From Arthrobacter sp. OV608 (GTDB lineage: Bacteria > Actinomycetota > Actinomycetes > Actinomycetales > Micrococcaceae): DNA of 64,000 nt. The notes under the pieces were generated by a model. The model did no database searches and was not told the DNA's origin. It worked only from the letters and a program-made list of their open reading frames with translations. The position numbers and the translations under genes were made by a program. The DNA lies in the NCBI GenBank assembly GCA_900110595.1, contig FOEZ01000011.1:62001-126000 (forward strand), written 5' to 3'. Positions 17,667-26,237 of the stretch are shown here, in pieces (position 1 is the stretch's first letter; each line of letters begins with the position of its first letter).

Positions 17667-19277
17667 CTAACCCTTCATACGATCCCGTTCTTCCTTGGTT
17701 ATGGGTGTCTTGACGTTCTCCAGGACTCCCTGCAGGCGCAGCCGCCCCATTTTGCCGTCGTCACCCCCGCCGTACTCAGTGGGCTTAGACCACTGAGGAA
17801 CGAATGATGTGTAGATGGCGTCACCGTTGATGCCCAGCAGCGACTGTGATGGCACCGTCAGCGCTCCTGCAGTATCCGCACCCAATGCACTTGGGCCAAG
17901 CAGAACCCTCGCCCGCCCACGGGCCCAGACCTGGGCAGCCAGCTCGGGCCGGTAGTAGGGCCTGAGTTGGGAGGACTCCACTGTCGGCACTTTATAAACG
18001 AACGCTTTACCCTCACGTCGCATTGTGGGCTGGTACTGCGCAGGGACATCCTGGGGACTCCATGCGACAACGGTGGAGGACCGGCCCCTGGACGAGAAGG
18101 TGCCAATGGTCTGAATCATGATGGCACGGAGAGCCGCACCGACGCCGGCCTTGATAGCCAGGGGCATATCCGGATCTTCGTCCGCCCTCTCACGGATCTT
18201 GATGATGCGGCTGGCAAAGGTATCCAGCGGCCGAGCGGCCACCGTCTCCCCCTTCTTGTTCACCGTCGTTTTGGTGAACACCACGGATTCAAGCGGATCC
18301 AGAAGCCAGCCGGCCTTTCTGGCAACGTGCAGCTCCGAGGTATCCGCCCACGTCTCGCCAATAGCCCCGGGACGGTTCGGGTAGTACCAGCCATCCTCTG
18401 CCTTGCGGTGCTGCACACCGAAAATGCCTACATGGTTCCAAGTGTCCGGCACCTTGAACCGCACAAGGACGCGAGCGCGGGCGTATGGGTCCTGTTCGAG
18501 CATGTTGAAGGTATCTGCCCGGTTGAGTCTCATTCCGGGGCCGACGCCCAGTTCTCGGCAGAGTGAGGCGTACATGAATCTGCCATCGACGTAGGCGAAG
18601 TTCTCGAGCCGCGGGGTGTCTGCTGGGTTGACCAGGGGGATGCAGTCCTCGTGGGTGGAGAAGGATTCTCCTGCCACCAGGTGTTCCAGGTGGTGTTGGC
18701 CGGATGTGCGGTGCAGCTCGGCTGCGATGTCGTCCGTGACCTGTTCGGGGTCGAGGTTGTAGGGCAGGGATGCGGCCCAGAGGTTGGTTCCGGTGGAGGC
18801 TGGTGTTTTGCCGAGCTTCTGATCCTTGAAGGCCTGTTCGATGTACCACGCGGTGGCGTCCCATGCCTGGCGGGCCTGTTCAGGGCTGAGTGGCGTGCTG
18901 CCGAACCATTCGGCGGCAGTCTTTACCTCGATACGCTGCGGCGCTGCGATGCGTTCAAATCGGCCTGTGACTGGTGTGCCGAGCCAGTGGCCAACCTCGT
19001 AGCCCCCACGGTCCACCCAGCCGGGATTCCAGCCCGGGGTTTGCACCAGCAGCCAGTGACGCACTCCCCGATCATTAGCGGGTACGTTGCCTGTGAACAT
19101 GATGCGCTCAGCCCCGGCTGCGGCAGCGGTGTCCAACATGTCCTGCAGATTCGGGTTCTTGCGGCCGGCGCCAATCTTGGGCTGCACTGCCTGGCCGTTG
19201 GAAAGCACGCCCCTGCCTGTTGTGTAATCCGCCCAAAGGGTTGGGATCGGCCGGTAGGTAAACGGCTTCGGTCGCAT
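17667..19277 (-). CDS. Candidate divergent family-B DNA polymerase-like protein of a mobile element
   Basis: 536 aa with start at MRPKPFTYRP (19277), preceded by a G-rich site. An upstream ATG at 19373 is rejected because the intervening codons (TTA, ATA, AAC) do not match the gene and contain a palindrome. Mid-protein features resemble a degenerate family-B polymerase palm: YVDGRFMYASLC (like motif A, D-x2-S-L-Y), RAIMIQTIGTF (like motif B, K-x3-NSxYG) and INGDAIYTSF (like motif C). Order and spacing fit; several canonical residues do not, so it may be inactive or something else. It shares a probable operon with the HTH protein. Function is inference. Confidence 0.4.
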   Translation of the reverse strand: MRPKPFTYRPIPTLWADYTTGRGVLSNGQAVQPKIGAGRKNPNLQDMLDTAAAAGAERIMFTGNVPANDRGVRHWLLVQTPGWNPGWVDRGGYEVGHWLGTPVTGRFERIAAPQRIEVKTAAEWFGSTPLSPEQARQAWDATAWYIEQAFKDQKLGKTPASTGTNLWAASLPYNLDPEQVTDDIAAELHRTSGQHHLEHLVAGESFSTHEDCIPLVNPADTPRLENFAYVDGRFMYASLCRELGVGPGMRLNRADTFNMLEQDPYARARVLVRFKVPDTWNHVGIFGVQHRKAEDGWYYPNRPGAIGETWADTSELHVARKAGWLLDPLESVVFTKTTVNKKGETVAARPLDTFASRIIKIRERADEDPDMPLAIKAGVGAALRAIMIQTIGTFSSRGRSSTVVAWSPQDVPAQYQPTMRREGKAFVYKVPTVESSQLRPYYRPELAAQVWARGRARVLLGPSALGADTAGALTVPSQSLLGINGDAIYTSFVPQWSKPTEYGGGDDGKMGRLRLQGVLENVKTPITKEERDRMKG

Positions 19278-19297
19278 ACTGGTCCCCCCGCTAGGTA

Positions 19298-19320
19298 TTT
19301 GTTGAACTAAGTTAAACAAA
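19298..19320. promoter_or_regulatory. 23-bp palindrome, probable operator in the divergent promoter region
   Basis: Arms TTTGTTGAAC (19298-19307) and GTTAAACAAA (19311-19320) around TAA, matching at 9 of 10 positions. It lies 20 bp upstream of the polymerase-like start and between two divergent transcription units, an expected place for the operator of the HTH or sigma-like protein encoded next to it. Confidence 0.5.
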
Positions 19321-19680
19321 AGCCTAGTCGAATACTCCCCGTCGATCCACTCTGCCGCCCCGTTCTGAACCATCTTGTCCCCCTAAGCAGCCTAGAGCCG
19401 AGCCCGGAGCCCGCGCCGCCGGCAAACGCTCCCGCCAAGCCTTCCCACACAGCACGCGCAGCTCTCCGCAGTCTTAGCGATGTCTACGCATGTTGCTAAG
19501 CAGCAGCAGGTCGTCGAGGTAAAGGGGAGATTGGTGCCGAGTATCGGACCTATTTATATGAAGGCTTGGTTTCCAGCTAATAGCCAGGCGTCCGAAAAGT
19601 TTTTTGTGGGGTATTCCGATCTTTTTTCATACAACGACTTGCAAGGCCTAAAACGCGAACTACATCAGATAGGAGGGGTT

Positions 19681-20475
19681 GTGTCCCCGAGTAGCAAAAT
19701 GGGTGAGATGGACGCCCCAGAACCTCAAAAATCAGGCTTCCCTCCCCTGATGATCGGCAGGCGGGAGTGGCCGCAGGCAGAGCTGGCCGAGGCCATCGTC
19801 CGCGAGCGCCTGACGCCGGCGGAAAACGCCCTCGTGCGCGAATACTTCTGGATCATCGGGTTCAAGGCGGTGAAGAAACTTCTCCGGACGGACGAAATGG
19901 CGCAGGCCTGCTTGGCGAACGGGCGGCCGGTCATGTTCCTGCACGATGATCGACGGCTTCTCACCGAATCGAGGGATCTGCGGGACGAACTGACGGTTGA
20001 AGTGCTGCTCTATACCGTCCCTATATTCTTCGCCCAATTGGAGCACTGGCGGCCGGAGCGGGGGGCGTCCCTGACTACCTACTTCGTCGGAGCCTGCATC
20101 CGCATGTTCAAAACCGCCTATTCGTCCTGGGCCAAAACGAGAGAGAGGAAGTGGATCCACTCTTCGCGTCTGGCAGAAGCCCCTTTCGGCCCGAGCTACA
20201 CCTTCACTGACCAGGTAGCAATCGAAGAAACCATCCGCCAGGTGTTCGCCCTGGCGAAACCAAACCAAAGGCCGGTGTTGGCCCTTCTGTACTCCGGATA
20301 CTCGCAGGTGGAAGCTGCGAAGGAACTGGGGTTGAGCACCCGGGCCATCGAGGGCCGGATGTACCAGCTGCGCAAGCGCGTGGTTCAAGCGACCAAGGAC
20401 GGACTGATTAGTCCTCCAGCGGGGTTTGCGCCCGTACCGGTGCCTTCCCAGGCCACGGGACCGGTGATGATATGA
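19681..20475 (+). CDS. Sigma-factor-like DNA-binding regulator
   Basis: 264 aa from GTG 19681, which has AGGAGG four bases upstream. An in-frame ATG at 19480 would add 67 residues but has no ribosome site, and its codons are AT-rich unlike the rest. Residues about 110-170 look like sigma region 2 (LEHWRPERGASLTTYFVGAC, then RMFKTAYSSWAKTR). The end of the folded part is a region-4-like HTH: RPVLALLYSGYSQVEAAKEL followed by GLSTRAIEGRMYQLRKRV. It probably controls the divergent replication-like operon through the shared intergenic region (inference). The stop overlaps the next start. Confidence 0.65.
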   Translation: MSPSSKMGEMDAPEPQKSGFPPLMIGRREWPQAELAEAIVRERLTPAENALVREYFWIIGFKAVKKLLRTDEMAQACLANGRPVMFLHDDRRLLTESRDLRDELTVEVLLYTVPIFFAQLEHWRPERGASLTTYFVGACIRMFKTAYSSWAKTRERKWIHSSRLAEAPFGPSYTFTDQVAIEETIRQVFALAKPNQRPVLALLYSGYSQVEAAKELGLSTRAIEGRMYQLRKRVVQATKDGLISPPAGFAPVPVPSQATGPVMI

Positions 20476-20741
20476 GCAAGCGCAGGGACACTACTCTCCT
20501 GTCTCTCATTGACCGTGCCCTCGGTGACCAGGAACGGACGGTGAGGCTGCAGACGCTAATCGTCACGATTACCTGTTGCATGGTGGCGGTTGGCTCGGCG
20601 CTGGCCGCTGTTCTCGCGCTCTCCGGAGGGCATCTTGGGCTCTCTCTCGGGCTCGGTACGCTTGCGAGCGCGTGGCCGCTTTGGAAGGGCCTTCAGAGGG
20701 CTATTCCGGGGCTCAGGAAGTCAGCGGTTGGCGCGAAATAG
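20472..20741 (+). CDS. Small two-helix membrane protein
   Basis: 89 aa; ATG overlaps the preceding TGA (ATGA). Two hydrophobic segments, LIVTITCCMVAVGSALAAVL and a Gly/Leu-rich LGLSLGLGTLASAWPLW, are flanked by basic ends (MSKRRD and RKSAVGAK). No family recognised. Co-translated with the sigma-like gene, so possibly its membrane partner or an anti-sigma-like tether, but no anti-sigma motif is seen. Confidence 0.5.
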   Translation: MSKRRDTTLLSLIDRALGDQERTVRLQTLIVTITCCMVAVGSALAAVLALSGGHLGLSLGLGTLASAWPLWKGLQRAIPGLRKSAVGAK

Positions 20742-20750
20742 AATCGTTCG

Positions 20751-20897
20751 GTGATCCTTACCGGCACCATCACCAATGCAGACGGCAGCTACCAGCACCT
20801 CGAAGCCGAGGGCGAGAACTACGAGGAAGCGCGCGAAAACCTATACGCACTCCTGGAAGACGGCCAAAAGCTCATAGCCATCCGTGCTGACCGCTGA
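20751..20897 (+). CDS. 48-aa conserved-looking small protein
   Basis: GTG-initiated frame beginning VILTGTITNADGSYQHLEAE and ending KLIAIRADR, with codon use like neighbouring genes and a compact beta-alpha pattern. It starts 9 bp after the previous stop and ends 33 bp before the SRAP gene, but lacks a clear ribosome site. The amphipathic segment NYEEARENLYALLEDGQKL suggests a folded mini-domain of the type found on actinophage and plasmid elements. Function unknown. Confidence 0.45.
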   Translation: MILTGTITNADGSYQHLEAEGENYEEARENLYALLEDGQKLIAIRADR

Positions 20898-20930
20898 CTC
20901 TGCACTGTCCACGTCGGGCAGAATGGCCTC

Positions 20931-21449
20931 ATGTGCGGCAGATACGTGATGTCCAAAGCCACCGGGGACCTTCTCAGCTACTTCGATGCCAAGGAGGTTG
21001 AGGGCACTCCTCCCCCGCCGAACTGGAACGTGGCGCCGACACAGAGCGTGCCCATCGTGGCTGAGCGCTTGGACGAAGGCAGCATCGAGCGGCATCTGCT
21101 CGTGGCCCACTGGGGCCTGGTGCCCTCGTGGGCAAAGGACATCAAAATCGGCAACAAGCTCATAAATGCTCGCAGTGAGAGCATCTTGGAGAAGCCGTCC
21201 TTTCGTAAGGCCGCGGTGAAGAGACGTGGATTGCTCCCAGCTGACGGGTACTACGAGTGGCAGAAGACCGGGGACGGCAAGAAGATCCCGAACTACCTGT
21301 ATTCGGAGAAAGAGCCCGTGTTGGGCTTCGCCGGCCTGTACGAGTGGTGGGCTGACCCGTCGCTGCCCGAGGACGACCCCAACCGCTGGCTACTCAGCTG
21401 CACAGTCTTAACAACAACGACGCAGGACGCTTTGGGGCACGTTATCTAG
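20931..21449 (+). pseudogene. SRAP (YedK/HMCES-type) DNA-protein crosslink protein, 3'-truncated
   Basis: 172 aa starting MCGRYVMS, so the mature catalytic Cys2 that crosslinks abasic sites is present. NWNVAPTQSVPIV, HWGLVPSWAKD, NARSES and DGYYEWQ are all classical SRAP blocks. The reading frame stops at TTTTQDALGHVI, where intact members continue with an I-H-D-R-M/T-P segment that holds the catalytic His, plus about 50 further residues. The normal length is about 220-250 aa. The sequence after GGGGCAC at about 21440 bears no relation to the missing part, so a recombination or deletion end falls here. Probably inactive or altered. Confidence 0.75.
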
Positions 21450-21846
21450 GGGTAACGGGCTCTGGGCCAGGGAAATCTGCCCAGAAGGATTGAGCCACGT
21501 AAGGTACGACTCCTGCTGCGGCGGGGAGCGTCGGGCAAGGATGCAGTCCGGTTTGTCCGTGCGGCGTGTCGACGGGCGTTGAAATTTCTTCAGACTTCTG
21601 ACCGAGGAAGTTGGCCCTGAGCGTAGCGGTTAGGGCCACCTTCACCGTGCATTTCACCGTGCGGGGTAAACGTACATCGAGTGGCTAGAGACGGCGCCAA
21701 TGGAAGAATCCATCCCTGACAGCGCGCTTGACGACCGTGTTACGGGCGCAGCGCGTCTATAAACCCCGCCGTCTGGGGAGCGACGGAAGCATCGGCGCAA
21801 TTGCCCGAGAATAGGTGGATAGCCATCTCATCGTTGGGGGAAACCT
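21450..21846. other. Intergenic stretch downstream of the truncated SRAP gene
   Basis: About 400 bp without a supported gene. It begins at the break in the SRAP frame and includes a short direct repeat (TTCACCGTGC twice, about 21645-21665). The right end carries the G-rich ribosome site of the kinase gene. Composition is mixed, consistent with a junction of two acquired segments. Confidence 0.5.
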
Positions 21847-23019
21847 TTGGTAGTGCCAGCAGACGTCTTTCAGGACATACAGAAAAAATACTCTGCGTAC
21901 CCTTACGATGACCGGTACGCCCGCTATTACCAAGATCAAAGGGAGGCACTCCGGCCGGCCTTTGCCTACTTCCACGACAAGCTCAACGCACTGCTTGGCC
22001 ACATGAACCACAAACGGGAGCGAGGAGGGCACTACAACGCGGAACAGAGCCGGGACCTTCTTGAGGTCATGCGTGAGCTGGGACAACTCAGGACGAACCT
22101 TAAGAGGGTTGACGTTGAGGTAAGCCTGAGAAAGTCCTATCAAGATGCGCTCGAACGCTGCCGTACTTTTTTATCCCCTAGTGGGGGAAGCCCCATGCCC
22201 CCAGATTTCGAAGAGATACCTCTTGAGGACTACGAGGCCATTTTTACCGTCGCAGCAGACATCGTTCGCATCGAAAAGTCCGGCAAAGACTATCCACTCA
22301 AGCCCCTTGGAGAGGGTTCCTACGCGCTTGTCTATAAGTACAAGGATCTTGAATACAAGATGCCCGTTGCCGTGAAGGTGGCCAAGAAGAACCTCGCTCA
22401 GAACGAGCTGGATAGGTTCAAAGCTGAATATGACGTTCTAGCTGACCTCAACTCCCCTTACGTGTTGGCGGTCTACGGGTACAACGAAACCAGGATCAGC
22501 TATGCCATGGAGTTTTGCGACTACACCCTCGGAAAATACATCTCCATAAACAATGGCAACCCGAAGTTCGACTTCAGCAAGCGGCAACGTATCGCACAGC
22601 AGTTCCTTTACGGCATCAGCTATCTCGCATACAAAAACGTCCTCCACAGAGACCTGAGCTACACGAACGTACTCGTCAAGACCTACGACGCAGGTGTAGT
22701 CCAGGTGAAGCTCTCAGACTTTGGTCTGCACAAGACTCAAAGTTCCTTACTCACCCGGACAGGGACCGAGATGAAAGGGACCATCCTTGACCCAACTCTC
22801 ATCAGCTTTAAGGACTACACGCTTAGCAACGAGATCTACTCGGTGGGATTCCTCCTCTCCTTCATTTTCACCGGAAAGGAAGCCCCATACGTGGCCGGCG
22901 CCAACCTCGGGGCTCTTGTACGAAAATGCACAGACCTGACCACTGAGAACCGTTACACGGGAATTCAAGAGATAATCGATGCCGTGGCCGCTCTGGACAA
23001 GGACACCTTCCTGGCATGA
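21847..23019 (+). CDS. Hanks-type protein kinase with a helical N-terminal domain
   Basis: 390 aa from TTG 21847, with GGGGG about six bases upstream. Residues 1-130 are a charged helical domain (YYQDQREALRPAFAYFHDKL, LLEVMRELGQLRTNLK) with no family recognised. The kinase domain starts near 155: LGEGSYALVY (P-loop), VAVKVAKK (catalytic Lys), HRDLSYTNVLV (catalytic loop) and SDFGL (Mg-binding), so the active site looks intact. There is no membrane helix or extracellular sensor, unlike housekeeping PknA/B. Standalone cytosolic kinases of this type in accessory DNA often take part in phage defence or toxin modules; here that is inference. Confidence 0.75.
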   Translation: MVVPADVFQDIQKKYSAYPYDDRYARYYQDQREALRPAFAYFHDKLNALLGHMNHKRERGGHYNAEQSRDLLEVMRELGQLRTNLKRVDVEVSLRKSYQDALERCRTFLSPSGGSPMPPDFEEIPLEDYEAIFTVAADIVRIEKSGKDYPLKPLGEGSYALVYKYKDLEYKMPVAVKVAKKNLAQNELDRFKAEYDVLADLNSPYVLAVYGYNETRISYAMEFCDYTLGKYISINNGNPKFDFSKRQRIAQQFLYGISYLAYKNVLHRDLSYTNVLVKTYDAGVVQVKLSDFGLHKTQSSLLTRTGTEMKGTILDPTLISFKDYTLSNEIYSVGFLLSFIFTGKEAPYVAGANLGALVRKCTDLTTENRYTGIQEIIDAVAALDKDTFLA

Positions 23020-23167
23020 GCTGGCCTGAGACACCTCGGTCGAGTACGCTCTCCCTTTGATTCTTGTAGTGGCCAAAATGCCGGCGACGTGCTCGCCTTA
23101 ACCGAGTGAATGCCCGGTAGAGGATCGGGCTTTGGTAAAGGCCGTGGCCGAGCTGCTGAGACGGGTC

Positions 23168-23500
23168 CTACTCCGATTCAAAGAAGACGGTTTCGGTGGT
23201 CGTTTCGACGATGGCAGGCCTTCCGTAGATCAGCGCATAGCGTGAGTAGGGCTCTAGCCGACCATCTTTGGACGTATGGTGATCCTCCCAGCGAAGAAAA
23301 ACCTCGAAGGGATTTCCTTCTGCCTGACTTGTTGCCCATGCAATGACCTCAGTGACCTGTCCGGCGTCGGTGACTTCCCATTCATCGACGAGCCACGCGA
23401 AATCCACGGACGGCGGTGGAAACCAAAGGCGCACTCTATAAACCGGAGCTGAATCACTGCATCCAACGGAATCATCCGGATTGGCTCGCACACTACGCAT
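23168..23500 (-). CDS. Hypothetical protein, 110 aa
   Basis: Acidic, Trp-rich small protein with VYRVRLWFPPPSVDFAWLVD, WEVTDAGQVTEVIAWA and EVFLRWEDHH; no membrane segment. Codon use fits a real actinobacterial gene. The pattern of alternating strands and a helix suggests a single alpha/beta fold. No family or function recognised. It lies between two copies of the interspersed repeat. Confidence 0.55.
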   Translation of the reverse strand: MRSVRANPDDSVGCSDSAPVYRVRLWFPPPSVDFAWLVDEWEVTDAGQVTEVIAWATSQAEGNPFEVFLRWEDHHTSKDGRLEPYSRYALIYGRPAIVETTTETVFFESE

Positions 23501-23680
23501 AGGGCGAGCCTACGCCGCGAGGAAGCTGAGACAACTCCGGCTACCCATGTAGCAGTGGTGCCCCACCGCCCGGTAAAGGATCCCGCAGCGGGCACCAGAG
23601 CGTCCGCTGAGCCACCGGCATACGGGGCGGTCTGAGCGGGAGGTGTTCAAGGAGTGCCGTTGCAGTGTTGGATGGAGCCG

Positions 23681-24367
23681 TTAGTTCCGGGTCGTGAATT
23701 GGACTTGGATGTACTTGAGCTCAGTGCGTGGAAGCACAGCGGTCACCACGCCGCCGCCTGCCAGTTGGGCTCCGATACCGTAGACGAACGGGTCCGTATC
23801 GACCTCTGCACCGGGCATATCGACTCCGTTGATGACGGTCCTGGCCTCGCTGTTGACCATCCGGCCGGTAACTGTGGGGGCGTGCTGGTCCCACGGGTTG
23901 CTGCCCGGCCAGAGCTCTTGCCGATATTGGTTCATGAGGATGTGGTTGACATGGTCAACCAACAGGCTTCGAACCGAAGAACGCTCGGATGGATCGCGGT
24001 GCCAGGTGGTTCGCACGGCCTCCTCAAGTTGCGGGTAACGCAGGCGCTCCACGTACTCGATCAGCCAAGGGGGCCGCGGCCATGGCGGAACTTCCTCGAT
24101 CGATCTGCGTGTCTTCTCGTTGAGGTCCGCGAGGTTTACCGGGTCTGAGCGGTCATCCGGGTTTCGCCAGAGCGTATAGGTGATGCTCGCCGTCATCTCG
24201 TTGTACCCACGATCATCTTGGCCATAGGTCACACCAACGCTGTCGGTGTCCTCCAACGATGGTTGAGGCGCGAGCCCCATCACCGGAATGGGCATCAGCT
24301 TCAGGCGCTCGGCCCATCCGGCCCGCGGGTCAGGAGCGTCTGAGGGGAGAATTCCGGCCACTCGCAT
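23681..24367 (-). CDS. Hypothetical protein, 228 aa
   Basis: Start set at MRVAGILPSDAPDP (24367); the frame stays open upstream but codon use there is not coding-like. The protein is soluble, with a Pro/Trp-rich middle (SIEEVPPWPRPPWLIEYVER) and a glycine-rich strand near the end (GIGAQLAGGGVVTAVLP). No family recognised. Flanked by interspersed repeats. Confidence 0.5.
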   Translation of the reverse strand: MRVAGILPSDAPDPRAGWAERLKLMPIPVMGLAPQPSLEDTDSVGVTYGQDDRGYNEMTASITYTLWRNPDDRSDPVNLADLNEKTRRSIEEVPPWPRPPWLIEYVERLRYPQLEEAVRTTWHRDPSERSSVRSLLVDHVNHILMNQYRQELWPGSNPWDQHAPTVTGRMVNSEARTVINGVDMPGAEVDTDPFVYGIGAQLAGGGVVTAVLPRTELKYIQVQFTTRN

Positions 24368-24745
24368 ACCCCGACTATGAACCACACGAGGCCGCCTGTA
24401 TACGGAATTGGACTTTCGGGTCCCAAATGTCACGTTGAGGGTTCGACTAACGGGCACCAAAAGTACGGTAATTGATCCCCTATCGCAGGAGTGCCCGTTG
24501 GCCACCGGCTTATGGAACGGGACACCTGGGTTTGGCCAATGCGGTATCGCCCTCCTCCTGCACCTCTTGTACGTTCGCCGCCATACTGCCCCTTTCTGGG
24601 AGAAGAAAGAGGCCACGAAAGCTGATGGGAGCCGGGAGGACGTGTCCTGTGATCGAAAGGGCGCCTAGGATTGGGCTACCACGAAAGAGTGCGCTCTCTG
24701 CGGCTCCTCGTCGTGCTGATCACGAAGGTGACCAGGGAGGTCGGT
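24368..24745. other. Intergenic stretch with a degenerate repeat copy
   Basis: About 380 bp without a convincing gene. It includes the degenerate member of the interspersed repeat at 24466-24480. Short frames on both strands lack ribosome sites and biased third positions. Confidence 0.4.
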
Positions 24746-24937
24746 ATGGCGGGCGAACAACGTTTCCCGAAGCTGATACTTCTCTGTGTTTCTGGCCTGG
24801 TCGCGGGTATTATCGTGACTTTTGTCCTCCGGGCAATCTTCCCAGAGGCAGAGATTCTCTACATGGCAGCTGGGGCGGCCGTAACCACCGCGATTACGGT
24901 GCCGCCACTGATCTCTTATTTCCAAAAACGGATGTGA
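24746..24937 (+). CDS. 63-aa two-helix membrane peptide
   Basis: Start at MAGEQRFPK, with AGGGAGG five bases upstream; a longer in-frame TTG start at 24671 has no such site. Two hydrophobic stretches, LILLCVSGLVAGIIVTFVL and LYMAAGAAVTTAITVPPLIS, with a basic end. No family recognised. Followed 51 bp later by a second small membrane protein, so probably a two-gene unit. Confidence 0.5.
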   Translation: MAGEQRFPKLILLCVSGLVAGIIVTFVLRAIFPEAEILYMAAGAAVTTAITVPPLISYFQKRM

Positions 24938-24988
24938 ATAGCATCAGCATGCCAAAGAGCTTGCTGCGCCAAGATCGAGGGGGCGAAA

Positions 24989-25210
24989 TTGGAAGGCATC
25001 GTGTTCATGCTGGTCGCGACTGCTTGGTTCGTTCTGCGGAGGCGTATCGCGGAATATCAGGTGTACCTCGTTACCGAGAGGTTTAAAGTCCTTCCTGCCA
25101 GGGACAAAGCGGAGCAGGTCCGGGGCATGCAAACTATCGGCACCTTGTTTTGCGCATTACTTTTCTCCGCCGGGGCAGTCATCGCGACCCTCCGAATGTT
25201 GCTTCAGTAG
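24989..25210 (+). CDS. 73-aa membrane protein
   Basis: TTG start with GAGGGGG a few bases upstream. N-terminal and C-terminal membrane helices (GIVFMLVATAWFVL and IGTLFCALLFSAGAVIATL) flank a charged segment (ERFKVLPARDKAEQVRGMQ). No family recognised. Paired with the preceding small membrane gene. Confidence 0.5.
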   Translation: MEGIVFMLVATAWFVLRRRIAEYQVYLVTERFKVLPARDKAEQVRGMQTIGTLFCALLFSAGAVIATLRMLLQ

Positions 25211-25360
25211 GTGCCTCGTAACCTAGTCAGGCGCGGTAAAGGATCGGCTTACGGACAGCCTGACAGGATCCTTCAACCCCGCTGGCCCTCACCACGACCA
25301 GCCTTATCAAAAGACCGTCCTGGTGATTAGACTCCCGACATCACAGGAAGCAGGTTTTCC

Positions 25361-25918
25361 ATGCGCGAGCCGGACTTGGAACCAACGCCGAGGAGCCGGC
25401 TGGAACGGGGATACGATGCCTTCGGTTCCTTGCCGCTGGTCTTCTTGGCCGGCATCCTCTTTGTCCCTTTGCAGGCCGTCTTGGGCTGGTGGCCTACGTT
25501 GGTCATCGTGATCACGGTTGGCATCGTCCTCATAACAGCCATCCAGCTCATTGTCATTGCTCCTCTGCGAAAGAAGCGGGCGGCCCAGGACGCGGAACGA
25601 GGTCTCTTCGAATGTGCCCACAGAGAGCCCGGATCCGGACTTCGGAGTAGATGGGCCCGAGGTTTTGCACGCGCAGAGCCAAACCGACTAATCTTCCAGC
25701 TGGGTGCCACTGAGAGCGGACCTCTTGGCGGGCAAATGGAAATCTACTCTGCGCCCACGGCTGTTGGAGAGCCTGTAAAAGCCCCCTGGACTGTTTTTCC
25801 CGGAGGTCTCGCGATGACAATCAGGTCAGACAACACAACACTCCAGCTGGCAGCCAGCCGTGCGAGCCTAGAGCTCCTCAAGGAACGGTGTCTCACCAAT
25901 CCAGCACCGGATGCCTAA
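25361..25918 (+). CDS. Hypothetical membrane-anchored protein, 185 aa
   Basis: Basic N-terminus, two adjacent membrane helices (about residues 24-65: LPLVFLAGILFVPLQAVLGW and LVIVITVGIVLITAIQLIVI), then a soluble strand-rich domain of about 110 residues (NRLIFQLGATE, QMEIYSAPTAVG, FPGGLAMTIRSDNTTLQLA). The architecture resembles small PH-like or YcxB-like membrane-proximal domains, but I cannot name the family. Good codon bias. Confidence 0.6.
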   Translation: MREPDLEPTPRSRLERGYDAFGSLPLVFLAGILFVPLQAVLGWWPTLVIVITVGIVLITAIQLIVIAPLRKKRAAQDAERGLFECAHREPGSGLRSRWARGFARAEPNRLIFQLGATESGPLGGQMEIYSAPTAVGEPVKAPWTVFPGGLAMTIRSDNTTLQLAASRASLELLKERCLTNPAPDA

Positions 25919-26129
25919 GCAGTTGACACAGGACCGTGAAGTAATGGCCGGGTAAAGGATCGGTCAGCGGGCGCTGCTGAGCGCCGTGGAGCTCATGGGG
26001 CTTGGGGCTTGGGCGATCACCGAAACTTGCCCAAGCCACAATTACGGCAACCACGATGACCACCAGCACAAGAGCAGCGATAAGAGTCGCGCGAGCTTCA
26101 TACCCGCAGACTAACCGGCGTCGCAGCAT
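25893..26129 (-). CDS. Doubtful 78-aa membrane peptide
   Basis: A frame with one strong helix (LIAALVLVVIVVAVIVAW), then a short polar tail. Its last 25 bases overlap the end of the convergent 185-aa gene and run through an interspersed repeat, so the C-terminus is probably accidental. In a neighbouring frame an ATG (MKLARLL) lies just before the helix, so the original gene may have been frameshifted. Low confidence. Confidence 0.3.
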   Translation of the reverse strand: MLRRRLVCGYEARATLIAALVLVVIVVAVIVAWASFGDRPSPKPHELHGAQQRPLTDPLPGHYFTVLCQLLRHPVLDW

Positions 26130-26237
26130 ACTGGGCGCGATTTGTCGCTTGCGGCGTCCCGCGGGGCGCGGCCTCTCGTCCCGTAAGTCGATCCTTCAAC
26201 GGGGCAAGGTGAATGCGACCCCGCCCGCCCTAACGAG

